A stretch of DNA of 59,752 nucleotides from Perkinsus olseni (GCA_013115135.1 JABANP010000317.1:1-59752); one strand, 5' to 3'; shown: positions 1-10,661, counted from the first letter of the stretch. Notes: generated from the sequence alone by a model not told the origin. Numbers and translations are program-made.

Positions 1-330
1 ACCAAGCTGGTCGCTATGCCACTGCTGGAGATGCGGTGACGAAGCGGTACTGATGATACTCATCCAGCTGTCCATCTCGGGTCCATCCACACAACACACA
101 TAAGAGGATGGCAGGGGCAGCAACAATGCTGCTCAGCTATCTAAGGAACCAGCCTCTACGTACGTTCAGCTACTCATAGCCTTGGCAGCTCACACTCAGG
201 CTCGTGAGGTAAGTCTTTCAAAACGCAGTGAGCTCTAGTATTCCCAGAACTTCTCCAACGTCACGTCACTCATCAGCGGCAGCATTATACTCGCCTGAAA
301 TATCCGCAAAAGACATCTGATGAGCCCGTG
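1..330 (-). pseudogene. duplicated 3' end of the Dus gene (unit A)
   Basis: This stretch matches the 3' end and downstream flank of the complete dihydrouridine synthase gene that stops at 8903. Around 165-215 on the minus strand the degraded equivalent of the Dus C-terminus (Ala-Lys-Ala-Val-Asn-Ser-stop) can be followed, and 1-110 matches about 8750-8860 and 3610-3720. No intact reading frame remains and the rest of the gene is absent or lies outside the window. It marks one edge of the tandem duplication. Homology was judged by eye. Confidence 0.7.
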
Positions 331-676
331 TAGTGAATGTAGGGTTCAATTCTGTATAAGTTCGTGCGCTTGGTGCACAGGCTCTTCATTCCTGGTTTTG
401 GCTCGGCCTCTGTGGCGGGCTGCCTCAGACACGAGCCAAAGTTGCAAGAATGGTACTACACTACTGAAACGCAACAATATTTATCGATCTTGGAGCAACA
501 TCAATCCTTTTCATGAGAACAGCCGACAACACACATGGGCAACAGCACAGCATATTTTTATTCGCGAGGAAAGATTTACTTGCATGCACTCTCAAATTAT
601 GGCCGAAAGAGAGAAAAAGTCCCCCACGCTGCTCGAGAGAACCTCTCAAGTAGCACCGGGCACATGAGGCACGAAG

Positions 677-2067
677 TTAGTCCCTGGGCTTCATAGTCCC
701 ATTCGTCAGCCAGTTGAAAATATTCTCAACATGGTGCGGAGTGCGCATGGAACCAGGGTGCATTCTCCTCAGCAGGGGCCATGTATCAGGGTAAATACCC
801 GGTGCAGGCGGTGAAATGTACTCACTGTAAAACTTCAGCTGCCTTTTACAGGTGTCTTCAGCCTTCTCTCCTTTCGATGGTACTGCTCTTGACTGCGGGA
901 CAGCAATTCGCGCAGCCTGTTACCGTTGAACTCTGGGTTGACAACCCTAGAAAGAAGTACCGAGACTTGAAAACGAGAAGCAAGCGACAGGAATAGCTTT
1001 TGGATAATCTCTGCCCGCTGTGACCAAAACTATTCTCAAGCACTTCCGCCAGGAAATTCTAGGCCCTATCTTGATTCCTTAGTGGACTGTAGGATAGCAA
1101 ACTAGTTGCGAACTTCCCATGACAGGAAGCGCGCCTACACATCCCGGTCGCCAGAAAAAAAAGGCGAAGCAGTAACGTTGTGATCTCCAAGGTCGAGCAA
1201 AGCTAATGTCGTCGCACCATTGGACCTACCATCCAGCTCCAGGATCATACTCAAAGATCTCGGCATCCATTGCCTTGAGCACGAAGGCGTCTTCAGGACT
1301 TTCCCGGCTGAGATGAGCCTCGAATTCGGCAAGGAACTGAGAAGTCAACCCGAAGTCGGCGAGTATCCGCAGCTGGCTAGGATCCAACCTCACCATGAGT
1401 CCATCTCCTGTGAATTTAGGCCACGTGTAGCCTCTCGAAGATGCCCCTAGCATGCAGTATAGCTCTTTGCTACGATTGAGCTTCTCCACGTATCCCTCCA
1501 GAACTTCAGAGCTCAATTTGCGCATCAGATGCACCTTGAGTGGAGGTGGGCTCCTTGTAGTATTATCGGCCGTTTTCGACATCTCATTTATGAGTGGGTT
1601 GTTCAATATTCTCAACGCATTTTCGTCAGCGATGAAAGCGAATTTGAACGGGTCCTCTTCGGAGGAGGAGTTCCTGAGAATAAGAGCATGTAAAACAGTT
1701 GAATGGATAACGGCCCCCAGCGTGATCATTCTCAAGTTATCTGTTGGTGCCTTACCCTTTAGGATATTTTGTCTCAGCCACGTCGATAACACTGGGTGGA
1801 TCGTCTCCTGGCGTTTCAAGAAATCCCAAGACAGTCTGCAAGAAAGACAGCATAACAGGGAACAGTCAAAGTTGAGGCTCCCTATCCTGTGACACGGAGC
1901 AAGACACCGTTGGCGAACCAGGAACAACGATAACAGTTTACCTTTGCGGTTCTAGCGCTATTAACGAGGGTCAGGGTTATCCTGCTTTGTTCGTCCGGGT
2001 TCGGAGTTCTCAGACAGAAACATAATGCCCATAGAGCGGCAATATTAAGGAAGCGCGCGAAGGCCAT
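677..2067 (-). pseudogene. secreted multigene-family protein, copy A (frameshifted)
   Basis: Four or five exons on the minus strand. Exon 1 (2067-1942) encodes a signal peptide (MAFARFLNIAALWALCFCLR). Exon 1835-1756 encodes TVLGFLETPGDD...VIDVAETKYP, exon 1673-1230 holds SPPPLKVHLMRKL, and exon 946-677 ends NWLTNGTMKPRD-stop. Splice phases agree with copy B (4281-5683) and with the distant copy at 56758-58178. Relative to copy B, one base is missing near 870-885, which gives an early stop after VKGS, while the old C-terminal frame stays open downstream. A small exon between exon 1 and 1835 is not resolved and may also be broken. The family function is unknown and I recognise no named domain. 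The product would be exported if made. Confidence 0.65.
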
Positions 2068-3265
2068 TTTTGCGGGAAAGGGCACACTTCGGGATCGTCG
2101 ATCCCGGATCGATGACCAACGAGGAGAACCCGATTCCCGAGCAAAGTGCGAGAATTCAGTCGCTCAGAAGTGCCAACATCCTAGAGTTTCTGAAATCGTG
2201 GAACAGTCGAGAGATCTCATCGCCAAACAGATGAAGTACGCGGGTTGGATGTCACAAATACGACTCTCATATATAAGAAAGTATAAAGCGGGAGTAGATG
2301 AATAACAAGGGAGAGAACAGATGAAGGCGATCTATGAGACTATCTATTATGCTTTCAATTTTCACGCTACTCCGCAATGATCTCGGACCATCACTGGTGC
2401 ACGCGTCACGAAACCGTGCCACCAACTTCGCTCGTTTACGTGAACTTGATGATTATATTAGTAAGCCAGACGTTTGAAAGAAAAAAAGCCGGGCATACGG
2501 AATGCGATGAGGAACCAAAGTATCTCGGTAATTCGCCCACTCACATACCGGCCTACTTGGATAAATTGCGAATACAGCTGAACTCGCTCGATGACCTCTC
2601 GCGAGCACGAGACTAGTGATGTTAACGTTAGTCTGGTGGTACGAATCGTACCGCCAGTACCCAAGGTATCGGAGGGAATGTACTTTAACGGTTTACCCTT
2701 ACCAGCATTCTGATACTATTGTGGAAAATGCTTCACACCCTTACCAGGCCCAATTAGTAAAACCCCAGAACAATTCAATAAAGCCCAGGCCAAATTAGTA
2801 AAACCCCAGAGCGAACACTAATTTGATCTGGGCTTTATTAAATAGCTTTGAGTCTTACTTATTTGGTCTGAGCTTTATTTAATTGCTCTCGGGTTTCACT
2901 AAGTAGGTCTGGAAATGGTGTAGAGCGCCCGAGGGGATCGCAAGGAAGCAAGCGGCATCGTGCATCACTTGTTGAAGATTTCCGATGGAATGTAGCATTT
3001 CACTTCCGCTTCGCTACCGACAAGTTCACGAAATGGACGCAGGAGCGGCAATCTTCATTCCACTAGCCACCTCTGAGCTTAGCTCAGTCGAGAAGGCATG
3101 GGATCACAAACTAACTGAACTGAACAACTCGAGCAAGGCGTGAAAGTAATTCCAACAATTTACGTCCCCAAGGAGGCCCGGGGGTGTTTCGTTCCTCCAC
3201 GGGAGTAAGAAGACTCTAAGAAGAGGTGCTTACTGACAACCAAATGGCCTTCAATGCGTCGGTCT
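2068..3265. other. upstream flank of copy A, duplicated as 5690-7030
   Basis: No gene could be supported. The sequence is alignable by eye with the flank of copy B: for example 2215-2345 with 5835-5960, and 2565-2610 with 6705-6745. The two flanks differ by the fold-back insertion at 2731-2926 here and by about 0.55 kb present only in the other copy. It probably includes the promoter of copy A, but no specific element was recognised. Confidence 0.5.
2731..2926. mobile_element. fold-back / MITE-like element with long inverted repeats
   Basis: An imperfect inverted repeat of about 90-95 bases per arm. The left arm (CTTCACACCCTTACCAGGCC, then CAATTAGTAAAACCCC and AATAAAGCCCAG) is matched in reverse complement by the right arm ending near 2926 (GGTCTGGAAATGGTGTAGAG). 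Inside each arm a shorter motif, ATTAGTAAAACCCC plus AATAAAGCCC, occurs about twice. The paralogous position at about 6805-6815 lacks the element, so an insertion after duplication is the simplest reading. It has no coding capacity, so a non-autonomous element is likely. No clear target-site duplication was found. Confidence 0.75.
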
Positions 3266-3600
3266 CGGGAGGTCACACATTAAAGTCAGTTGTCGTTTCC
3301 TTCACTTTCTCACGAAGCCACTCCCGATCATTCTCAAGGGTCATCAACCCTCATCAACGTATCCTTGAGGAAGCCATTCACACACAGCCTTGTTGACCAT
3401 GTACGTTGCCTCCCAGCTGTTCCGGCTTTTTGGCCCGCATAGCATCTGATCACGACTGTATTATACGATATGAAAATCGACAGTGCCCATGTTAGCCTCG
3501 CAGCCCTCCTTCTCTTTCGTCCCCGTGTAGAGTAAATCGCAGTAGGGATCCGATTCTGTCTGCGCACTTCCACGCCAACTGGGGGGGGGCTCAACTATAG
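3266..3600 (-). pseudogene. duplicated 3' fragment of sufD (unit A)
   Basis: Minus-strand remnants of the SufD C-terminus. They include the tail motif VNGFLKDTLMRVDDP, matching VNGFLEDTLMRVDDP of the complete gene, and a piece reading GSAQTESDPYCDLLYTGTK that matches GSAHTESDSYCDFLATGTK. Between these two pieces about 250 bases present in the complete gene (roughly 7150-7395) are missing, which removes the last SufD core exon carrying the ADDVK motif. It cannot encode a working SufD. The 5' edge at about 3600 abuts the Dus-derived segment directly. Confidence 0.8.
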
Positions 3601-3604
3601 GCTG

Positions 3605-3990
3605 CCTCCACTCACCAAGCTGGCCGGTACGCCACTGCCGGAGATACGGTGATGAAGCGGTACTGGTGATACTTATTCTGTTGCCCATCTCGGGTCCATT
3701 AACACAACACACATGCGATGACGGTGATTGCAGCAGCGGTGCTCCTCCGCTATATAATGTAACAGCCGGCACGCACGTCCAACTATTAACAGCCTTGGCG
3801 GCTACCATTCAAACCCGCGAGGCCAGTCTTATTGGTCTTCCCAAAACGCGCCACTCCTCGAATAAATTGTAACTCATCAGCAGCAACACTAAGTTCGCCT
3901 AAAATATCCGCACAAGTCATCTGATGAGCCCGTCCAGTGCATGTAGGATTCACTTTCGTATGAGGTTGCGCCCTTGGTGGCAAAAACTCT
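3605..3990 (-). pseudogene. duplicated 3' end of the Dus gene (unit B)
   Basis: This matches the Dus terminal exon and downstream flank: the minus strand near 3810 reads VAAKAVNSWT, against AAKAVNS-stop in the real gene, so even the stop codon has been lost. Positions 3610-3980 also align with 1-350. It is a non-functional segment that serves to mark the duplication boundary. Confidence 0.7.
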
Positions 3991-4280
3991 GAATTTCCGG
4001 TCTAGGCCCAAATTCTGACTGTCTCGGAAGCTGTCTCAGGCAAAGTTGCAAGAATGGTAGTACACTACTAAAACGCAACAATTCTTATCGATCATGGAGC
4101 AACATCAATCCTTTTCATGAGAACAGCCGACTACACACATGGGCAACAGCACAGCATATTTTTATTCGCGAGGGAAGAATTACTTGCATGTGCACTCAAA
4201 TCATGGTCCACAGAGAGAAAAAGTCCCCCACGCTGCTCGAGAGAACCCCTCAAGTAGCACCGGGCACATGAGGCACGAAG

Positions 4281-5683
4281 CTAGTCCCTGGGCTTCATAG
4301 TCCCATTCGTCAGCCAATTGAAAATATTCTTAACATGCTGCGGGGTGGCCATGCTCCTAGGGTGCATTCTCTTCAGCAAGGGCCATGTATCAGGGTAAAT
4401 ACCCGGTGCAGGCGGTGAAATGTACTCACTGTAAAACTGCAGCTGCCTTTTACAGGTGTCTTCAGCTTTCTCCCCTATCAAAGGTATTGCTCTCCGACTG
4501 CCGGACAGCAATTCGCGCAGCCTGTTACCGCACAGCTTCGGGTTGGCAGGCCTACAAAGAACACCGAGGATTCAAAAGCTAGAAGAACGTCGCTTAAGCA
4601 AACGACCAGAATAGCTTAATCTCTGACGCTGTGGCCAAAACTATTCACGAGCAACATCGCCTGGAAATTCTAGGCCCTAGCTCGATCCAGTTCCCCATGT
4701 GGGCGGTAGGACAGCGAAGTGGTCCCCTGGGAGCTGTTCCCCAAATAGGGAGCCCACCCTGGGCATCTTGCTCGCCCAAGAGAGGGGAGGGAGTAGCTTT
4801 GCCGACTTCGAGGTCGAGAAAAGCGAAGCTCGGCGTATCATTAGACCTACCATCCAGCTCCAGGGTCCTGCTCCAGAATCTCTGCCTTCATTGCTTTAAG
4901 CACGAAGGGATCGTTCGAACTCTTCCTGCTAAGATGGGCCTCGAAGTCGGCAAGAAACTGTAAGATAAGTCGTATTCACAGCTTGCCAGCATCCAACCTC
5001 ACCATGAGTCTAACTTCAGTGAACTTCGGCAAGTTCCAGCCTCTCGAAAATGCCCCTAACTTGCAGTATAGCACTTCGTTGTGATTGAATTTATCTATGT
5101 ATCCCTCCAGAACTTCGGAGCCCAACTCGCGCAGCAGATGCGCCTTGAGTGGGGGAGGGCTCACTGTTGTACCATCGGCCGTTCTCGCGATCTCTTTTAT
5201 GAATGGATTGTCAAATGCTCGCAATTCATATTCGTCAGCGATGAAAGCGAATTTGAGCGAGTCCTCCTTCCTGAGAATAAGAGCACGTAGAACAGGATAA
5301 CGGCCCCCAGCGTGATCATTCTCAGGTTATCTGTTGGTGCCTTACCCTTTAGGATATTCTGTCTGAGCCACGTCGATAACATGGAGTGGAGAGTCCCCTG
5401 GCGTTTCAAGAAACCCCAAGACAGTCTGCAACAGAGGCCGCGTAACAGCGAACAATAGAAGTCGAAGGTCAATAATAGTAACTCACTATCTTGTGACACA
5501 GAGCAAGATATCCCACAAGAAGCAAGAACAACGAGCGCAGTTTACCCTTGCCGTTCCCTCGTCATACGTAAGGGTCATGTTATGCCTGCTCAGAGACTCT
5601 GATTTCAATGATCTCAGACCGTAACATAATGCCAATGAAGCGGCAATGTTGAGGAAACGCACGCGGGCAATTTGTCGGGACAT
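4281..5683 (-). CDS. secreted multigene-family protein, copy B
   Basis: Minus-strand gene with the same layout as copy A and apparently intact. Exon 1 starts at 5683 with a hydrophobic signal peptide (RFLNIAASLALCYGLRS). Later exons encode TVLGFLETPGDSPLHVIDVA, then DNPFIKEIARTADGTTVSPP with PPLKAHLLRELGSEVLEGY. The last exon, entered after TTCTTTGTAG, reads PANPKLCGNRLRELLSGSRR and ends IFNWLTNGTMKPRD-stop at 4281. The third copy (56758-58178) shares the exon phases, SPLKRHLMR, and the ending GLMNGTMKYED. No known domain was recognised. A secreted, lineage-specific protein is the best description. The short second exon is uncertain. Confidence 0.65.
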
Positions 5684-6089
5684 AGGAGAACTCAGGATGA
5701 CTGATCAACAAGCAAAGCTCAATTGGCGCTGACCTCGGATGGACGATGCGTCCGAATGTACGCAGGGCAAGAGACTTTCATCGCTCGGAAGTATCAACAT
5801 CTTAGAGTCTCCGAAATCAGGGCATAGCCGGGAGGTCCTACCGCTGAATAGTATGCGGGTTAGATGTCACAAACACAGCTCTCATATTAGAGAGTACGAC
5901 AAAGAAAGAGAAGTAGATGAATTATGTGGAGGAGGAGGACAAATGAAGGCGATCTATGAGACATCAAGTTTCTGGTTCCGTGCTACTGCCAATGATTATG
6001 GACCATTCATAGTGAACGGGTTGTATGGCCGCGCCTCCAATTTCGTTCGTCCACAGCACGTTGATGGCTATATGAGTGAGTCAGACCTT

Positions 6090-6650
6090 TGAAGGAGGTT
6101 GGAACCTCCGACTGCGGGGACTAGGAGATAAGGACGCTAATGGCATACTTGCACAGGCCATCTGTCACGTGCCCATCAAGCAGAACAGGCCAGTAAACAA
6201 CGCCGGCCCGCTTGCCGTCGCACCCAAGTTTTTGACGTGCCACCACGTATGCATCCTGACACCGGACTCATGCAGCCTTAGACCCCGTATGGCAGGGCTC
6301 ACCCGCAGACTCGGTTTAGGTTGAAGGCGGGAGGGTTGAATTCCTTTCATGAAAATAACGGGCGGGCCACACGGAATATAGCTGACCCGCTCGCAACGAC
6401 ATAGCATGGAGGAACGGATAAAGAAGGCAGTTGGAAAGTCTTCGCAGCACCACTCTCAGCAAGTGCCATGTCGAAATCACCACTCGACAAGTAGGTGATG
6501 GTAACGCAGCTAGAACTAGCATCATCATCGGAAATGACTTACTTCAGTAGCGTAAGATTGTGTGACTACGTCCCCTGCCGCGATGGTTTCACCCTCAGTA
6601 AAACATACGGCCTTCCTTACACAAGAAGGGAGTATACGGACGGGGATGAG
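6090..6650. other. about 0.55 kb present only in duplication unit B
   Basis: Comparing the two duplicated flanks, the text before about 6080 matches about 2470 in unit A, and the text after about 6650 matches about 2515. The intervening block has no counterpart in unit A. Neither terminal inverted repeats nor a convincing gene was seen in it. It is either an insertion in unit B or a deletion in unit A. Confidence 0.5.
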
Positions 6651-7033
6651 AGAAATATCTCGGTACTTTGGCCACTGATATTCTGGGCTATTCGACGAAG
6701 CCGCGAATACAGCTGAACTCGTTTGATAACCTCCCGCGAGCACGACGCTATGTAGTAATATACTGTCACGCTCCACTCTTGACAACAGCTGATACTGTTG
6801 CGGAAAATCCTCTGGGGCGCTCGAACTTCGAGCCTCGAAGGGATCGCAAGAAAGCAAGCGACATCGCGCATCACTTGAAGATTTCCGATGGGAATGCCCC
6901 ATGGCTCTTTCGCTTCGCTAGCGATAAATTCATAAGATGGACGCGTGAGCGGTCCCACCACTCGAGTGGAAAGACCCTAGGCAGAGGTGCTGACTGACAA
7001 CGAAAGAGCTTTCAAAGCGTCGGTCAGAAAATG

Positions 7034-8489
7034 TCACTTTTCAAAGTCAGTTATCGCTTTCTTCACTTTCTCACGGAGCCACTCTCGATCCTCGGGGTCA
7101 TCAACCCTCATCAACGTATCTTCGAGGAAGCCATTCACACACAGCCATTGGGCACGCGAACGCGGCACTCCTCGGGAGATGAGGTATAACAACTGAGAAC
7201 AGTATTATAGATCAACAGGGCAAATAGTCACCAACCTGTTTGGGGTCGATCGTGGTCGACAGAGCTGCTCCATGGGTGACTTTTACATCATCCGCCTGGA
7301 TCTTCAACTCTGGTCGGGCAGTCATCCTCGCTGTACGATCCAAGAGCAAGGCTTTACACTCCTGATTGGCGTCTGTCTGCTGAGCCACCTTGTCGACCAT
7401 ATAGGTCGACCTCCAGCTGCTTCGGCTCTTCGGCCCGCAAAGCACCTGAAGAGAACTGCAACATACATCATCGCAATTCCCGAGTCGTCCTTTTCGCCTC
7501 ACCGCTCTGTGAGTTTGCTGTGCCTTCGTCCCCGTGGCGAGGAAGTCGCAATAGGAGTCCGACTCAGTGTGTGCACTTCCACGCGCAACCACGTGCACCG
7601 AGTGGACGTCCGAAACGCAGTCGGGACCCTTCACTTTGATATCAGTCGAGTGCCTTGCTTCGTTCGATTGCGGTATGACCAGCCTCGTCTGACTGTACTT
7701 GGATCCCTCATCCTGTTCGACTTCCGTCACACAATCACCGGCAGTTTGGTGCAAAACGTGAACCAATTTCGCCCCAGCTCCGAGGTACACCCGAGTAGTC
7801 CCACCCATGTCGACATACTCCCGCAAACTCAGACGGGCCCCTTCCTCGAGCACGATGGACATGTCGGGGAACGTCGAGTCTCTGCGTAGCTCGAGCCGCA
7901 CCTCGACGCCAGCAGGCACTTTCAGCGTCAGTTCCCGGTCACCGGCTCGACAATAAGGGTCACCGTCGCCTTGTACGCTGCCACAAACTGCAGTGATCTG
8001 CTTCTTGGACGAGTGGGACTCCACCGGAGCGTAGGCCTTCGCTCCGCCTTTGCGAACGGATGAACGCATCGCGGCCAGGAGAATGACGATTGGTATCAAG
8101 AGGAGGCCGATGTAGTTCGCACCAAGAGCTGAGCTGGGGCTAACGGGAAGTCTAGCCCAGTGCTGTGATGAAGACCTGCCGCCGATCGCCACGCCGTCTA
8201 GGACCTGGCCGAGGGTGGTGGCGCCACCTCGGGGATGGAGGAATAGCAAGTCCATCCCTACATCCATGATGGTGGCGAGAGTGAGGGGGAAACCATCAAA
8301 CTGAAGGGACGACGATTGGACGATAACACCGACAGGGAACGACAAGACAACACGAGCTGGAAACATCGAGCATGGGAGTGGCAGTTTCAATGCGCGTGAA
8401 GGCTGGCTCCACACAGAAGGATTAAAATGTCGCCGCGCCGCGCCTGGACGCCTTGCGGGGAGTGACGTAGACGAATCTAGACTGGGCAT
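7034..8489 (-). CDS. sufD: SufD, plastid-type Fe-S cluster scaffold complex subunit
   Basis: The SufBCD complex builds Fe-S clusters in plastids and bacteria. Here the minus-strand exons encode the SufD beta-helix and C-terminal region: LVIPQSNEARHSTDIKV, the core signature RPELKIQADDVKVTHGAALS, then across an intron (7193-7235) LLYLISRGVPRSRAQ, a family hallmark, and a lysine-rich end at 7034. A second intron is 7446-7502. ADDVK and THGA favour SufD over SufB. The N-terminus is open to 8489. It contains a hydrophobic stretch (NYIGLLLIPIVILLAAM) that would suit the membrane part of a bipartite plastid-targeting leader, but the true start and the N-terminal SufD domain are unresolved. Perkinsus is known to keep a plastid with isoprenoid synthesis, so a nuclear, imported SufD fits. 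A broken 3' copy lies at 3266-3600. Confidence 0.85.
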
Positions 8490-8902
8490 CGAGGGACAAC
8501 TCTGAGCGTCTGACCGGAGGACCCGGTAGGGAGTTGCTATGCCTGGCAGCAGCGGAAGGGCGACTCCGAGACAGCCATCGACGATTGGCTAGCCTCGATT
8601 CTCGAGTGAGCAGAGGCAAGCCTCGAGAGGGTTTGTGCCGGATGGGCGGAGTTGATGTCTTCGCATCGCAGAGCACCGGCGCTCTGCACGATGGGCTCTG
8701 CAGCTTGACGTGGCAGTAAGGGCATTGCAATAGAGACATCCAAACTAGATCTGATCGCTACGCCACTAGAACAGCTACGGTGATGAGGCGCCACTGATGA
8801 TACTCATGCAACAGGTCCACCCACACAACCCACACGAGAGGACAGTAATAATAGCAATGGTGCTGCTGCTCGGCTACACAAGGAACTAGCCATAATATAC
8901 GT
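8490..8902. other. spacer between Dus and sufD
   Basis: This holds the 3' flank of Dus (8740-8902, duplicated at 1-200 and 3605-3830) and the presumed promoter and 5' part of sufD. A minus-strand frame starting at about 8720 (MPLLPRQAAEP, open to 8537) could be a leader exon of sufD, but I could not connect it with confidence. Confidence 0.4.
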
Positions 8903-10661
8903 TCAGCTATTTACAGCCTTGGCGGCCACAAGCCGGGCCCGTTGACTAGCCTCCTTCTTGGCGTACTGTACTCGTCGACGCTCTAACTCATCGCGCTGCC
9001 AATCGGCCATCCGTTCACGCTCCGCCCTCTCAGCCTCTTCAATGTCCACCGTGGAAGGCAGTGGCTCCCAAAGTACGTCTTCGGGCATCTCCTTCATCGC
9101 CATTCGGATAACATCCCCCGGGCCGACCTCCCCGCTGCGCTTATGGACCTTGATGAGACTATCGACGGCCTGTCGGTAAGCTCTATTGCCTGACTTGTTC
9201 GCAAACGTCCCAAGCGTCTGAGAGCATACACGATCATAAGGGCGCTGGGCAGTTCCTTATTACCGGCTTCAGTGAGGTCGCGAAGGTCCCAGGTGTAAGT
9301 GGGGAGTCGCTCTCGAGAGGATACCGATCATGAAGGTAGTCGGCATAGGCCTCGAGGAGGGCCCCTCGGGACTGGGCAGATGCGGGGTTCTCATCGCAGC
9401 CGTAGAGATAGACATCAGCGTCATGCAGCATGCACGGGTTATTGTAGGCTGCCCGACCGATCATAACGCCTGACCAAACGATAACGCGGAAACTTCGGTT
9501 CAAGGGCCCTACTCAGTACCTTCGAGATTGGCCGGGGCTAGGTCGCTGGTCAGAACGTCTTTCGCCTGCCACAGCGTCTCGATGCCGCCGTTGAGGGTCC
9601 ACCGAACTCTGGATCCGAAGTCGCCCAAAACTCTGCATGCTCGGGGGTAATCCAGCGGCGGAATGGTACCTGAGGGCTAACCTATCCCAGGAAAGCCGTG
9701 CAGACCAGTGGCGTACGGTTCTCCGCAGGCGATAGGCCCTGCAGCCAGGCTTTCCGGCAGTGCATGATGACGCGATAGGGCCGCTGAGCACCCGGGCTGC
9801 TGCCCAGAGGAGGTAAAATAGTGTCGAGGAACGAACGGGTGAAATCCTCCGTATCGAGATCATCGACACCAAGACGTGTTTTGATAGAAACATTAGGAAC
9901 CTGAAAAGGGGGCTAATCCGACTGTTCCATTGAGAAGCCAGTTGGGCCTAAAGTCAGGCCATTATGCCAGCTCTCGAGGACTTCACGCTGGCGAGTGAGG
10001 ACAGCGGTGTGGCACATCAAATCGGAGAAGAGCAATGGCAGTTTAGCGGCGGGCCTCGAGTAGGAAGTTTTCTATCGCGAATAAGGCGAATCCTCCGCAC
10101 TACCATCCCGGACTCACTTCGTTTTCCAGAGCTCGCAGACAGTCTCGGACCAACTCTGGCGTTTTCATCAGCGCTACACCCATCAGGCCGTGGCCGGCTA
10201 CGCGCGAACTCGGACAGCCAACATTGAGATTGACCTCATCGTAGCCACGAAGATGGGCTATCCGGGCGGCAGCTGCCAGCTTGGTCGGATCGTGGCCGCC
10301 GAGTTGGCATACGATTGGGTGTTCTGGCGCGGAGAAGCCGATGAGCTGCTCCAAGTGCTGTGAGGCCTCCTCGTTGTGGACCAGAGCCTGGTCCACCAAC
10401 ATCTCCGTCCAGACCTCACATTTGCTACTCAGCAGTCGCATGAACTGAGGAAACAGACAGGTCCCTTTGAATGCCAACGCCCATGACTACCGTTCGGAAA
10501 TCTCGGTCAGACACATCAACCATCGGGGCTATGGACAGCCGGACTGGCTGCTCTGTCCGGCCACTGAAGGACACTGTTCCGACTCGGAACTTCCGAGGTA
10601 ACAGGGACCGCCAGTCTGCCGTCTTGAGCTCACCTTCGCGTCCCGAGTACGAATCCTGCAT
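8903..10661 (-). CDS. dusA: tRNA-dihydrouridine synthase, DusA type
   Basis: FMN enzyme that reduces uridines to dihydrouridine in the D-loop of tRNA. Six exons fit exactly: 10661-10491, 10444-10118, 9900-9717, 9669-9520, 9479-9264, 9217-8903. They encode LSIAPMVDVSDRDFRT-FMRLL (the start of the TIM barrel and FMN site), NLNVGCPSSRVA with the catalytic-loop cysteine, HCRKAWLQGLSPAENRT followed by IPPLDYP (typical of DusA), LNGGIETL, and GVMIGRAAYNNPC (the phosphate-binding glycines). A charged C-terminal tail rich in Glu and Arg follows. The intron 9670-9716 has GTAC at both edges. The start at 10661 is the first upstream ATG in frame. The gene may serve cytosol, mitochondrion or plastid; no clear targeting peptide is seen. 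Confidence 0.9.

Noticed and set aside
1226..1927. A single 233-residue minus-strand protein
   Set aside because: Its first part reads through two introns. The spliced model agrees with copy B and the third copy, whereas the unspliced frame (WDFLKRQE...) does not.
7272..7889. 205-residue open frame on the plus strand
   Set aside because: Exactly antisense to the conserved sufD exons and without motifs of its own.
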